From the NCBI GenBank assembly GCA_009761415.1, contig QUOL01000002.1, forward strand, positions 2,790,001 through 2,854,000: 64,000 nt of DNA, given 5' to 3'. Below, piece after piece: positions 11,859 to 24,368 of this stretch. The translations under genes were made by a program, and so were the position numbers. The notes under the pieces are model-generated. The model ran no database searches, was not told the origin of the DNA, and saw nothing but the letters and a program-made list of their open reading frames with translations. How positions within the stretch are numbered: the stretch's first letter is position 1; each line of letters starts with the position of its first letter. The stretch comes from Sarcomyxa edulis. Its lineage: Eukaryota; Basidiomycota; Agaricomycetes; Agaricales; Mycenaceae.

Positions 11859-13430
11859 TCAGTATGTAATTTCCAAGCCCTCTCGTTTGCATTGCTCGAT
11901 GAGCTCGAAGAAACGTTCTGGAGGCCATGGCAGCGAGTCGAGCACAACCTGCTTGATTCGCGATACGGTACTCTCGTTGAGAAGCTTCGAGGATATCGGA
12001 CCAGGCCACCATCGTGACTCGAGAAATTTGATGATGACATTGAAGGACACTGGCTCCGGAGCATCAAAGCGACAGCCAACGTTGAGCACTTCCAATTTCG
12101 GAACTATTCCATAGTCTGAGATCATCCTCGAGAGGGCTAGAAGAGACGTATCGCTAATCGCAAGATCCAACACAGAGGGCGTAAGTGTCAAGAGCCTGGA
12201 AAGATCAGGAGGGTGGGCGTAACGGTGAGAGAACTTCATGAAGTGGAAGCTTGAGCGTGACGCCAGGGCTTCAAACGAAGTGACATTCTGCGCCAGGTTT
12301 GATTCCAAGTTCCTTAGAGCAGGGAGTACCAGAGGTCGTAAGAAATCGACCTCGGAGTCAGCGTTAGCACAAAAAACCTCTAGTTGCCGCAAGTACGGGA
12401 GCACGATATCAGAGTATTAGCCATGATAGTTTGTCACTGGAGAGGAGATGTAGACAGTGCAGTCCGCGAGATGTCCGCATTGTCGAGATATGGCATGAAT
12501 GATGGACGGACTGGTTAGCGCAGTGAGATTGAGATGGGCCACATTACACCATGATATACCAGCTGTAAGGATTCCGTGAGAAGAGGGGTATAATGCAACC
12601 TCTCGAAGCTTCAGCGAGGAACTGAGAAAAGGTACTAATGTGCTATTTCTTCCTGAGGCATGCCACCTTCCCCCTGGAAGCGAAGACGAATTTCCTCCAG
12701 ATCACCCATAGCGCCGACCAATCGAAGCATTGCGGGGCTTTGATTCGAATTACTCTGAGCGATTGGTGCGGTTCAAGATGATGCTAGCAGCTTTGAAATC
12801 AATCCAAGAAGGCCATCGCGCTTTGAGGGTAACGGCAAGAGGGTAGGAGGATGCACGCTTAACCCAGATGCTTGCGAGAGCTGCAATTGGAACCGGCGGA
12901 TTGCGAGCAGGGATCTGGCAGATTTTATCAAGATTGATAGACACTCCCGCCCAGAGTTGTGGTAGGGTCAAAGCTACCTCCCTCCAGCCAGAGCAGATAT
13001 GAGTAAGAACAAGAGGAGCAGTATTCGGTAACAGAGGATGAGTGTGACTTTCTGCAGCGCACTGAAGGAATATTTTGCTGACGAGTTCTAGAGGGATGCG
13101 ACGTACAACAGACAGAGCCCGATTGTGAGCGAGGATCGATGCATTCCGCTCTTGCCGTGCAAGGACGAGGGCGTCCAAGGTGGATTGAAGTTGCGCGATT
13201 TGCGCCTCGGGAGAAATCATAGCTCTTTCATCTCGCTATCGCGTCCCGAATAAGGTCTTCCTCCTCTTCAGTGGGAATTATGTTTGTGTTGGGAATACGG
13301 CAGAGGCCATCTGTAGATCACTGTTAGCACGAATATCACCGATGTATTGTATTGGATCAGAGCCGACCTGCTTCAAAACCCTCCAAAGGGTCCTCGTCAC
13401 TGGGAGGTAATCTATATCTTGAATTCAGTT
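11859..13430 (-). pseudogene. Decayed F-box-like protein gene
   Basis: Read on the minus strand, the usual mushroom F-box-like order is present: an acidic leader (IPTEEEEDLIRDAIAR, about 13290-13210), a coiled coil (EAQIAQLQSTLDALVLARQE), the F-box-like part (RRIPLELVSKIFLQCAAE) and a leucine-rich body to 11859. The frame is broken repeatedly. There is a TGA plus a frameshift near 13210-13220. A frameshift near 12770 moves the reading to SPAMLRLVGAMGDLEEIRLR in another frame. A compensating shift lies near 12635, and an in-frame TAA at 12418-12420. No GT-AG introns repair these joins while keeping the leucine-rich segments. I infer a pseudogene; several separate sequencing errors are the alternative. 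Confidence 0.7.
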
Positions 13431-13814
13431 GGAAGACAAGCCACCAGAATCTTGATGAAGATCTTGCATGATACGTCAGTGGCAGTGTCCGATTGAGACT
13501 GGACTGAGCAGTGAGGCGTGCTCAATGTCAGCTGACTACCCAGCGGCGAAAGACACCTCGCTGGCCATAAATCCCCGTAGTTTCCAAGTATCCAATAATC
13601 CAGTGTATTTTCGAGGCGGAGGGCCGGAAGTGAATGATAGAAGTAGGAGGAGAATAGACGAAGGCTGGGTCTAAGTCTGGCGTGGGAATTATGTACATTT
13701 CCAAACGCGGTTTCCAGTCCTGTATAGTTGCACTTCGGCATCTCCCGTAAATTAGCTAATTCTTGAAGCCCTTGCCGCCGTTCGCGACAACCGACAGAAA
13801 GGCCCCTCGACAAA
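13431..13814. other. Promoter region of the uL5 gene
   Basis: About 380 bases between the 5' end of the F-box-like pseudogene and the ribosomal protein gene. No coding feature is supported. It must contain the strong promoter expected of a ribosomal protein gene, but I recognise no specific box. Confidence 0.4.
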
Positions 13815-14517
13815 ATGGCATGTTGATTTTACTGGCAATCTATACCGAAATGCTGACCTATGGATGTAGGCCGACCAAAAAGCCGCCCCAACTAACCACA
13901 TGAAGGAGCCTCGCATCGAGAAACTCGTCATCAGTAAGTTCACCTCTTGAATCTCATCCAAACGCACATCCTAACGTCAACCGTTCAAGACATCTCCGTT
14001 GGTGAATCCGGTGATCGTTTGACCCGAGCCTCGAAGGTCCTGGAACAACTCACTGGACAAACACCCGTCACCTCAAAAGCCCGTTACACTGTCCGTACTT
14101 TCGGTATCCGTCGTAACGAGAAAATCGCTGTACATGTCACCATCCGTGGACCCAAGGCTGAGGAGATCCTGGAGCGTGGGTTGAAGGTGAAGGAATACGA
14201 GCTGAGACGCAGAAACTTCTCGGAGACTGGAAACTTTGGGTTCGGAATCCAGGAGCACATTGATTTGGGAGCACGGTATGACCCTGGTATTGGTATCTTC
14301 GGTATGGATTTCTACGTTGTGATGGGACGACCAGGTGCACGGGTAGCCAAGCGGCGGCAGCAGAAGGCGAGAATTGGATTCTCGCACCGTATCAAGAAGG
14401 ACGATACCATGGCTTGGTTCAAACAGCGATTCGACGGTATTATCCTTGTGAGTAGCTGTGCCTCTTTTCGTCATTTGTCATCTGTGGCTTACGATACTTT
14501 CCACTATTCAGAAATAG
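13815..14517 (+). CDS. RPL11: 60S ribosomal protein uL5 (RPL11)
   Basis: Four exons: 13815-13817, 13870-13933, 13990-14447, 14512-14517; 176 codons. This is large-subunit protein uL5, which with 5S rRNA and uL18 forms the 5S particle in the central protuberance. Conserved blocks include [41 protein letters not shown] and [13 protein letters not shown]. Exon 1 is only the initiator ATG and the last exon is only a Lys codon plus TAG. The first intron would use a GC donor (ATG|GCATGT). The alternative is initiation at the internal ATG at 13906, leaving the first exon as leader, but family members begin with a short MA-type extension like the one predicted here. Highly expressed housekeeping gene. 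Confidence 0.92.
13818..13869 (+). other. Probable GC-AG intron directly after the uL5 start codon
   Basis: 52-base intron between the initiator ATG and GCCGACCAA. The only nearby GT (after ATGGCAT) gives the wrong frame. The acceptor is GGATGTAG, with a CTGAC branch-like sequence before it. Confidence 0.65.
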
Positions 14518-14860
14518 AGGGGTTCGTCTTTGTCGTTGTCTATGCTCCCTATCCACTCTATGATATGTATTTCGCTCTCGGGACATGCAGATATATGATC
14601 GCTCTTAATCTACTGAAACCTGGGGCACTTCATGCTATACAATTGCATCGTCTCCAGCGATGTGCAATTGAAACATCAACTGAACTCACAACGTTGTCCT
14701 TGCCAAGATATCATGCAACCCTCGCATTCTGCTTGTCGACATGACAGAGCTACATCAAATCATCTCGCATGTATGTTACTTGCAACACGATGTACTGACA
14801 TCATATCATGATATGTCTGCGAAAGAGATCGTAGGTTAGAGATCATCTTAAAGAACCATT
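14518..14860. other. Convergent spacer
   Basis: 343 bases between the converging 3' ends of the uL5 and phosphatase genes. No feature beyond presumed 3' UTRs. Confidence 0.5.
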
Positions 14861-16233
14861 TCACGGTTGGATTACGCTCTTGATAACCACTGGCAACACT
14901 CCTACCAAGCAAAATCTCTTTTTTAGATGAGCGAAACGCAGGAACAAAGTGCAGACGTACCACCAGTGGGCAAAGCATATCGTTGTCTTCCTGCAGTTGT
15001 CAAAAACCCGTTGATGATACCCCCATGCGCTGTAATGGAAATAACTTTGGGCCGTAAAAATGAGCAAAGGACAGAAACGGGGAATAGAACAAATCCTACA
15101 TGTTTCTGCGTCTTCTTGGAAGATGCGGTCGAGTACCGCCCGAGCGCGTTCCGCTACGTGAGGTCTCGTTTCGCGTTCCTTTGTCCAAATCTTGTCTTCT
15201 TCTGTGAATCCGTCTTCGATCTCAAACCTCGGGAATTCGTTCTGGAGGTATGTGCGTGTCTTTCGTTTGTCGCAGGTATGTTCTCCGTATTCTTCTCGGC
15301 AATTCTGACCGAGAACAGCTTCTAGCGAATGGTTCATCCACGAGATGAGCAAGACGCACACACCTCGACAATCACTGTCTTCCTGTTCTCATCCGTGAGG
15401 ATGCCGTCGAAAGTCATCTGGGCCGTTCGCAGAGCGCGCGTCAAAGGACTACAATATAGTTTCTCCGGGAGAGGGATCTCGGACTCCAGCTCTGACTCCC
15501 ATGCATCGTGAGCAGCACGAGCTTGAGATTCACCTAGAGCTGTGAGTTGTGGATCGGCTATAAACCGGACATGAATTGATGTTGGCCGATACGTTGGAGG
15601 AGACGAGGGCAAGGACACGCACGGCCCCAGGTTATCTCATCGTCTCCATTCAGTTTGGCCCAATAACTGGGAGCGACGCACATATTATTGATACGGGAAG
15701 ATAGATACATGCAATGACATGGCTCACTTGTCCCAAGCCAAAGTGCCGTATTTGGCTTCTCCGACATTGTCTGAGCCGTTGCCGTCAGAATTATGAGGAT
15801 CTCTTTTCGAGAAGCTGCAAGCTCACGGAAGCCCTCTCCATGTCTTCCGAAGAAAAATACCTTGTAGTATGTATTGTCATCTGCATCCTGATTGAGTTGT
15901 GCGATACGCGACCTGAGATGCGTCCATCGCTCTGGTGATGAGTCTATTAGGCCAAACCGAGGTGGCAGCTAGAACATCTAGTCAATTTTACGCGTAGATG
16001 ATACAACATATAGACTACTTACCGCTCCGATGCCTATAGGATCTGCATTTGGGTCATCTTGGACGAAGAAACCAGGAATTGACTAGTTTCAAAGTCGAGA
16101 AAAGGTCTAGCGGTACGAGGTCATCACACACCTCGTATGTTCTTGACATATAAATAGGCTGTTCCTCTGATATCCTACAGAAAGATGCTAGGTTGCTGCT
16201 AAACGGTTGCTGGTGAAACGGAGAAAGAGTCAT
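14861..16233 (-). CDS. Histidine phosphatase, phosphoglycerate-mutase-like
   Basis: Nine exons on the minus strand: 16233-16132, 16082-16023, 15968-15827, 15770-15728, 15666-15623, 15557-15364, 15304-15100, 15044-14961, 14901-14861; 304 codons. It has the histidine phosphatase signature FFFGRHGEGF with nucleophile H97 (R96, G98, E99 beside it) and the second active-site histidine in ITAHGGIING (H270). YCSPLTRALRT and NCREEYGEHTCDKR are typical of the fungal Pmu1-like branch rather than the glycolytic mutase. The substrate is unknown: a small phosphate ester is likely. No signal peptide or membrane segment is seen, so it is probably cytosolic. Confidence 0.88.
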
Positions 16234-16440
16234 TTCCGGATTGGGACTTGACACTTAAAGTTATTGAAAGCTGATAAGCTCATTTCTTATGTAATCAATG
16301 CATTGGTCACATCATGTCACAGTGAGTGTGACAGGTGTTGTGCCTGCTTCGACACGGCGACACGGAGAAATAACAGCATAACAGCATAGCTTGTGTAGAA
16401 TATCAAATTGTAGGAAATGCAAAATGAATGTGGTCTCGTC

Positions 16441-18347
16441 CTATCCAAATGAAGCATGGTCTCCTCCCTCCTTGTTCGGGTCACCTTTCCATTTGTTCTG
16501 TTTAGGAACTCCACTAGAGAACTCTCCACCGCTCGGTTCATACCCAGCCTCGTACTCCTCATGTCCCGGCGCGCTCTTCTCAGCGCCTTTCGTCGTACTA
16601 GTCCCGCTCGCAGCAGCAGCAGCTCTCTCTCGCGCTCTCCGTCGTCGTCGGAGTATCTTCTTGCGATTCCTCACCGCTCGTCGATAATCCTGGTCATCAC
16701 CGTAGAACAACTCGTATTCGCAGAACGCACAGATCCATTCATCCGCAGGGTTCGTCAATTGAGGCATAGCAGGCGGTGTCTGTGTCTTTTTGCGACGACG
16801 AGGAGGGATCTCGGCCGACAAGAATCGCATGGGTAAAGGTCCCAGGTAATTCTGGCTCGTCTGGCTTGGGTTTGTTTGACCAGAGTGAGGAAGTCGTGAG
16901 GGAACGTAGTTCCTTAAATGATGCGGGTTGGAAGCATTAGCCAACGCCGACCGTTTCTTCTTCTTGCCCCCTCGTGGTTTTATCCCCAACGCAGACTGAT
17001 CCAGAAACTCTGCCGTCTGGTCACCCCCCCTCGCACCACCAGGTGTACCGGTAGTACGAGCCCGTTGTTGAGCCCGTTCAGACCGTTTCCGTCGTCCACT
17101 TCTTGCTGGGGATGATTTCATTTTACTTGCCTCGGAGAGTTTAGCAGCTTTGCTTGCCTGCCGCGCTAGTTCCGCCTCGAATCGACTGCGTAACAACGCC
17201 ACCTCCTCCTTGGTCGCAATGAGTCGTTCAGACGCTGAGAAAAAAGCCCGACAAATTGGTAAATTTGTCCAAGGCTTAGTTGGCCGGGATAATCAGAAAC
17301 GAACAAAAAGAAATATCACTCACTCGCGCTGGGACACACAAAAGTGAACGCACACTCGGGAAAAGTATTGTTCGGTTCACGTGGTAGTGCAGCTTGAACT
17401 GAAAGACGCGTTTTACGAGCGAGACGTGAGTTTGGACGCCGTGAAAGCCGTACCTTGGGCGGCGTCATGTCGAACCCAGAAGTCGGGAAAGGGTAATTGG
17501 CAGAAAGCGCCTGATCAAGCGCGAGGGTATCTCCGTGCGATAGCGCACCGAGTACCGCTGCGAGTTGTCGTTTCCGACTCTTCAGCATCTCTTTATGCTG
17601 CAGCCCGGCTAGAGTAGCCGCGCTAAGCCTCCCTTTTCTCTGTCCCAGAGATCCACCAAAGGAAGGAGGCGCCTGGAAGATCTCCGCCGCATCATGCTCA
17701 GCACGACCGGTAGGTATACTCCTTTCCGTTGGCTCGTCCTCCCCTCCCGACTGACCCGATCCTGGATCATGACCGTTCGGTGACCCCGATGCGTTCGCGG
17801 GCACCTTCCGTTTCTTCGTATTACCAGGTTGTGTCAAATGATCAATATAATCCCCATCTCCCTGATCATCATCGTCGTCCCTTCCACCTCCGCCTCCGCC
17901 TCCACTACTACTATATCCAGCACCGAATTCCCCACCACCACGACCATCGGTAGGTGTACCTGTTCTTAGATCCGAGTCGAAATCGTTAGTGAGAGTGCTC
18001 CTGAATAAATCCTGCACACCACCCAGGATAGGCATATAATATGACTGAATGGCCATATGTGCGGATAGAGCATCGGCGTGAGCGAGTAGCTCCTCAGCCG
18101 TGGCGTCTGGGCCTGGTAGTTGTAATCCAGCCAACGCGAGCGACGAGGGCAACATGAGACCGTTGCCGTTGCTGTTAACGGCTGTATCAGTGTCTATGTC
18201 TATATCGTTGTGTGATGTGGGTGGGCTGGTGGCGTCGTCACCGTCGGAATCAGAGGGAGATGTCCGTCTGCGTTTGGGTAGAGGTTTGACCCTCCTGAGG
18301 GTTGGGAACTCGGGGACATCGAAGAGTGGCGATGATCCACGATACAT
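16441..18347 (-). CDS. Conserved low-complexity protein, function unknown
   Basis: Two exons on the minus strand, 18347-17324 and 17234-16441; 605 codons. I do not recognise a named family. The N-terminus has a basic cluster (KPLPKRRRTSP) that could be a nuclear signal. Then come an acidic Asp/Ser stretch, a glycine run followed by an Asp run near residues 150-170, and a Gly/Ser/Pro linker. The second exon opens with a probable coiled coil (TKEEVALLRSRFEAELARQ). Near the end is the most conserved-looking block, DEWICAFCEYELFYGDDQDY, followed by an extremely basic segment (RNRKKILRRRRRARERAA). The CAFC pair could be half of a zinc site. A nuclear or nucleolar protein is inferred from composition only. 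Confidence 0.7.
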
Positions 18348-20501
18348 GACCAGAGAGTTTCCTTCAATCTCAATCTCTTTTGGAAAGAGATGGGGACACG
18401 ACGACTGGTCACTGGGCTTGGCTGTGGGAGATGGAGTATGTGTGGGGTGTCAAAATTTGACGGGGAGAAGAAGAGGATGATGAACAGACCACTCTGGAAT
18501 GTTTTTCTTGTTAGTATAGGGTGGGGTAGTTGGAGAGTAGTTTTTGTACTGATTTTGGAGGATTTCTTGTGACTTTGGCTCGAAGAGGAACGAGTGAGGT
18601 GGCCTCATGCAAACCGGAGCGTCACTCTTTCAGCCGAACTGCATTTTCGCACCGTGATAATTCCACAACTTTTTATTCAGAGTCTTTCCTGCATACATAT
18701 CTGGTATCATACATGTCTGTAGGTATTCAAGGCTGTCCAAGGAGAGCTATATTTTTGTTGCAGCAGCACCAGAGAGACTCCCTTGTGCCTCGGGCTCATA
18801 CGTGTCCGCGGCCGTAACGAACCGTTTGTTGCGGAAAAACCACTTTGCACTCGGACGTCCCAGTGAAACGAGTTGTCTGTAAGCATGTATGTACCTTCAA
18901 ATCCTTATCGCTATCACCAGCCAAGTATTGGAATCTTGTGCGACGCCACGTATGTTGGCGCTTTGGCGACGAGCCCGTCCACTTTTTCTTTTTCAAGGCC
19001 GTCCGTCGTCGATCGATATCGATCATGCATCGCGTCTTGGTGTCGCGACGAAGCGATGTCGAAACGATGTCGAAACGTTGGCGTTACGAGCAAGTTACGA
19101 GTCAAGTACCCCACTCCGAGCTATGACAAGGACCGACATCCGTTCTGCGAGCAAGAGACATTCGAATTCGAAATAGTACACGTTCCAAGGTTCCTTCTCG
19201 GGGGTGATACTTACGATACTTACTATCGGACCGTACACGCAAACGTACAGTCCTACCCATCATGATCTACTACAATACTTAGATAGTGAACAAAATTTCC
19301 ACACCTCACCTGCAAGTTGTCATTCTCTGCATTCACAGTCGATTCACAGTTCACAAACAACGAAGCGAGACCAGGAAAACGATGTGATTGAAATATAACG
19401 ATAAAAAGACAAGACTCAAAAGACAGGTAAGCTATAGGGAGTATACTCGAGAAGTAATTGAAGAAGTGGTAGCGAGGAAAGAAAGGAAGAAAAAAATCTC
19501 GGACCTATGATAACGTTATACAAGATGTTGCGATGCTCTATAAGTAACAGATTGTCTCGTATTCGTTATTCGTATTCGTATCTATGATGTGTCTGGGGAG
19601 AGGAAAAGAAGAAAATGTATATCAGTCCAAACTGTGTTATCGCAATACATATATGATGAGTGGTTGGGTATAACTGTTATGCATGAGATGTATCGCGAAG
19701 TTGGGACCAAGATTCAAATGAGAGAATGAAAAGAGGATGGGATGAAAAAAAAACACATTTTTTGCTCTCGGTGATACGTGCTTTGGGTGCGTCTACTGTT
19801 CGTTCGTTCGTTTGTTCGGGGTATATACGAATCGGATTTTGCGTATATACAATGGTCATATCGGAAATGCATTGGCGGGTTGGTATGGGTTATTGATTGA
19901 GATTAGGGGGGATGCACGCCAGAATAATAAACACACAACGGGACGAGATGATTGGACGAATAAGGTATCGGTATCGGTATCGGGGGATTCGGACATGATT
20001 AGGCTTCGTAAAATCATCATCAGAAAGAGCAGCGGATGCAGAGCGACGAGGACGAGAGACGAGAGACGAGGGCGGAGACAAGAAACAATGAGCAGCGCAG
20101 AGACGAGAGAGGAAAGGAAACGTTGAGGTCGAGATTTTGGATGGAGGAGCAAGACTGGAAATTAGTGCGTTGACGGACGGTAAGATAAGCACACGTGACT
20201 TGAAGTGGCCACGGTGTTGTCGTCAACGAGAGGTAGGTAGGAGTTTGATGAAAAGGATAGAGGGATTTGGTGTTTTCCTGGTAGGAAGTTTGAGTTATAT
20301 CATAGCGAGGTGGTCGGCGGTCGGGGTCGAGCGATCTCGGCCAAAGAATGCATGTATGTTATATCCCATCAAGGGGGAGCATAGAGAAGTAGAAGTCGGC
20401 ATATAAAAGAGTGGAATGGAAAGCATATGGTTGCGTGTGCGTGCCGTGCAGTCAAGAAAGGAAAGAGAGAGATCAGCAGGCAAGGGTCAGAGATTGAATC
20501 T
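18348..20501. other. Long spacer, no gene recognised
   Basis: 2.15 kb between the 5' end of the 605-codon gene and the 3' end of DED1. The right half is A/G-rich with short direct repeats (for example GATGTCGAAAC near 19054 and GGTATCGGTATCG near 19965) and is probably the long 3' UTR side of DED1. Several plus-strand frames of 60-130 codons near 18530-19400 lack any family resemblance and are not called. Confidence 0.5.
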
Positions 20502-22626
<2,125 letters not shown>

Positions 22627-22904
22627 ATTAATGTGAAGTAAACTTGGAATTTTGAATGGGTTTTCTGTTAAAAGAAGTGGGGGGGGATTTATGAGATTTA
22701 TCTAAGATGATGGTGGTTGGGGATCAAAAAGGATGAAATCGAAATCGACAGCACTGCAATCCCATTTCACTTTTTTCGCTGACAAATCAGATCATGTAAG
22801 CACGATCGCGTCGAAAGTGCCAGCAACCACGGTCACACACAAGTCACACTCGCCACACCTCCTCCCATAGCACCTCCTCCTCCTCGTACCCTCCTCCCGC
22901 CCGC
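22627..22904. promoter_or_regulatory. Bidirectional promoter, DED1 and SEC72-like
   Basis: 278 bases between two divergent start codons must drive both genes. The right half is a pyrimidine-rich CTCC-type leader typical of basidiomycete start regions. No specific factor site is claimed. Confidence 0.55.
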
Positions 22905-23812
22905 ATGTCTCATTCACATACCCATGCACCCGGAGAATCTCACTCCCACTCCCATGCACAACCACCTCAACAGGCACAACTACCACCCCCACCAGATCCA
23001 GCACTTCAAGCCATCATAGAAAGTGACTTTAGGCCCGTGGACATCGCCCTCTCTTCCCCAGACCACACACAAGCACTCTGTGTATCCCACTCACTTGAGA
23101 AATGCACGCAATGCGATGTCGATTACACCAACCTAAATCGACTGAGCAAACTACTCGCCGCCAACCCAAACCTCCTCTGCCCACCTCCAGCTAACGTCGT
23201 AAATCCAAAACTTTCTCAGGCTATCACGAATACCAAGGAAGAGGGGAATGTACGCCCTCTTACTCGGAAGCGTACACGCTTGTAACCGAATGACTGACTG
23301 CCTGCCTTGCAGACATTATTCCGAAAAGGTCAACACGCTCAAGCTATATCCCGCTACACCATGGCCGCTTCTATCGCCGTCCAGCGTCCTCCCTGGGAGG
23401 CAAATCAGCTCATGCGCGAAGAACTATCCACTGTCATATCTAACCGCTCTGCCGCCTATTTCGATGCCCATGATTATATCTCTGCTCTCGTCGATGCGGA
23501 GAGCGTCATTCAGCTACGAAGGAATTGGAGTAAGGGGCATTTCCGTAAGGCTAAAGCTCTGTTGGGTCTTGGGAAGACTGAGGAGGCTATGGACGCTGTT
23601 CGGTTGGGTCTTTCGTATGAACCTAGTAATGCGGTAAGTGCCATAATCGTGTCTTAATTACTTCTTGCTGACGATCGGGGCGACTATTGTAGGAGTTGAC
23701 TACATTCCTCGCCGATATACAGACCGTTGCAAGACAGATTGGAGAGACAAAGTCGAAGCTTCAACTTACCGCCAAGACGGAGGAGACTGAGCCGATTGGC
23801 GTGACTGCGTAG
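22905..23812 (+). CDS. SEC72-like TPR protein of the ER translocon
   Basis: Three exons: 22905-23249, 23313-23633, 23693-23812; 261 codons. The N-terminus is His/Pro-rich, then comes a Cys-containing segment (EKCTQCDVDYTNLNRLSKLL) and TPR repeats (NTKEEGNTLFRKGQHAQAI, LSTVISNRSAAYFDAHDY, KGHFRKAKALLGLGKTEEAM). This matches the basidiomycete proteins annotated as translocation protein Sec72, a cytosolic-face partner of Sec63/Sec71 in post-translational import. No membrane segment is present, which fits. The alternative is another small TPR co-chaperone such as a Cns1/TTC4 relative, but the order of segments favours Sec72. Confidence 0.75.
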
Positions 23813-24368
23813 TTAGCTCTACAGGCTTCGACGGGGTATACTTGTATCGTCTCAGTGGCAGTGTATTTTAACGATGCCTTTTCGTGCTTTGCTCCGAGAT
23901 CCTTACTCTATGCAGGACTGAGTACTTGCAATTGGCGAAACACATCACTTAGTCAAACTGCATCCGGAAGATTGACCAGTGCGTTTGCGTTTCTACACTA
24001 TGGACTACTGTTCCGACTCACATTCATCGGTTGTAGAATGGACCATCGCGTAAATCGTGTCGCAGTCATACTTTTATTATGGAAGTTTTGTCCGAGTTCA
24101 AAGCGCCTCGACACGAACCAGGACAGTGAATACTCAGTCTTCTGACGAGTCATCGATGCAAGTATCCTCTTGCTCCGAGATTGATATAGAAAACAACATA
24201 GATCCGTATGCAAACCTACTGGGACAAACTATTCAAGTACGCGTCAACACACTATTCCTTCTTCATTCTTTACAACTCGACCAAAGTACCTTTCAGAGCA
24301 TTCTTCATATACGAGTATCCGATGCCTATCAGTGCAGGGTCTTGTTCCCCGGAGAAAGAAACGGATGG
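23813..24368. other. Convergent spacer
   Basis: 556 bases between the converging SEC72-like and MYND genes. Only presumed 3' UTRs; no other feature seen. Confidence 0.5.

Noticed and set aside
12702..12775. Intron GTAATTCG...CTTCCAG as repair of the F-box-like pseudogene
   Set aside because: It would delete the leucine-rich MLRLVGAMGDLEEIRLR segment, which is typical of the family, and would not repair the other breaks.
18530..19400. Cluster of plus-strand frames of 60-130 codons
   Set aside because: They overlap one another in all three frames and show no domain or conserved composition; probably chance in the promoter and 3' UTR zone.
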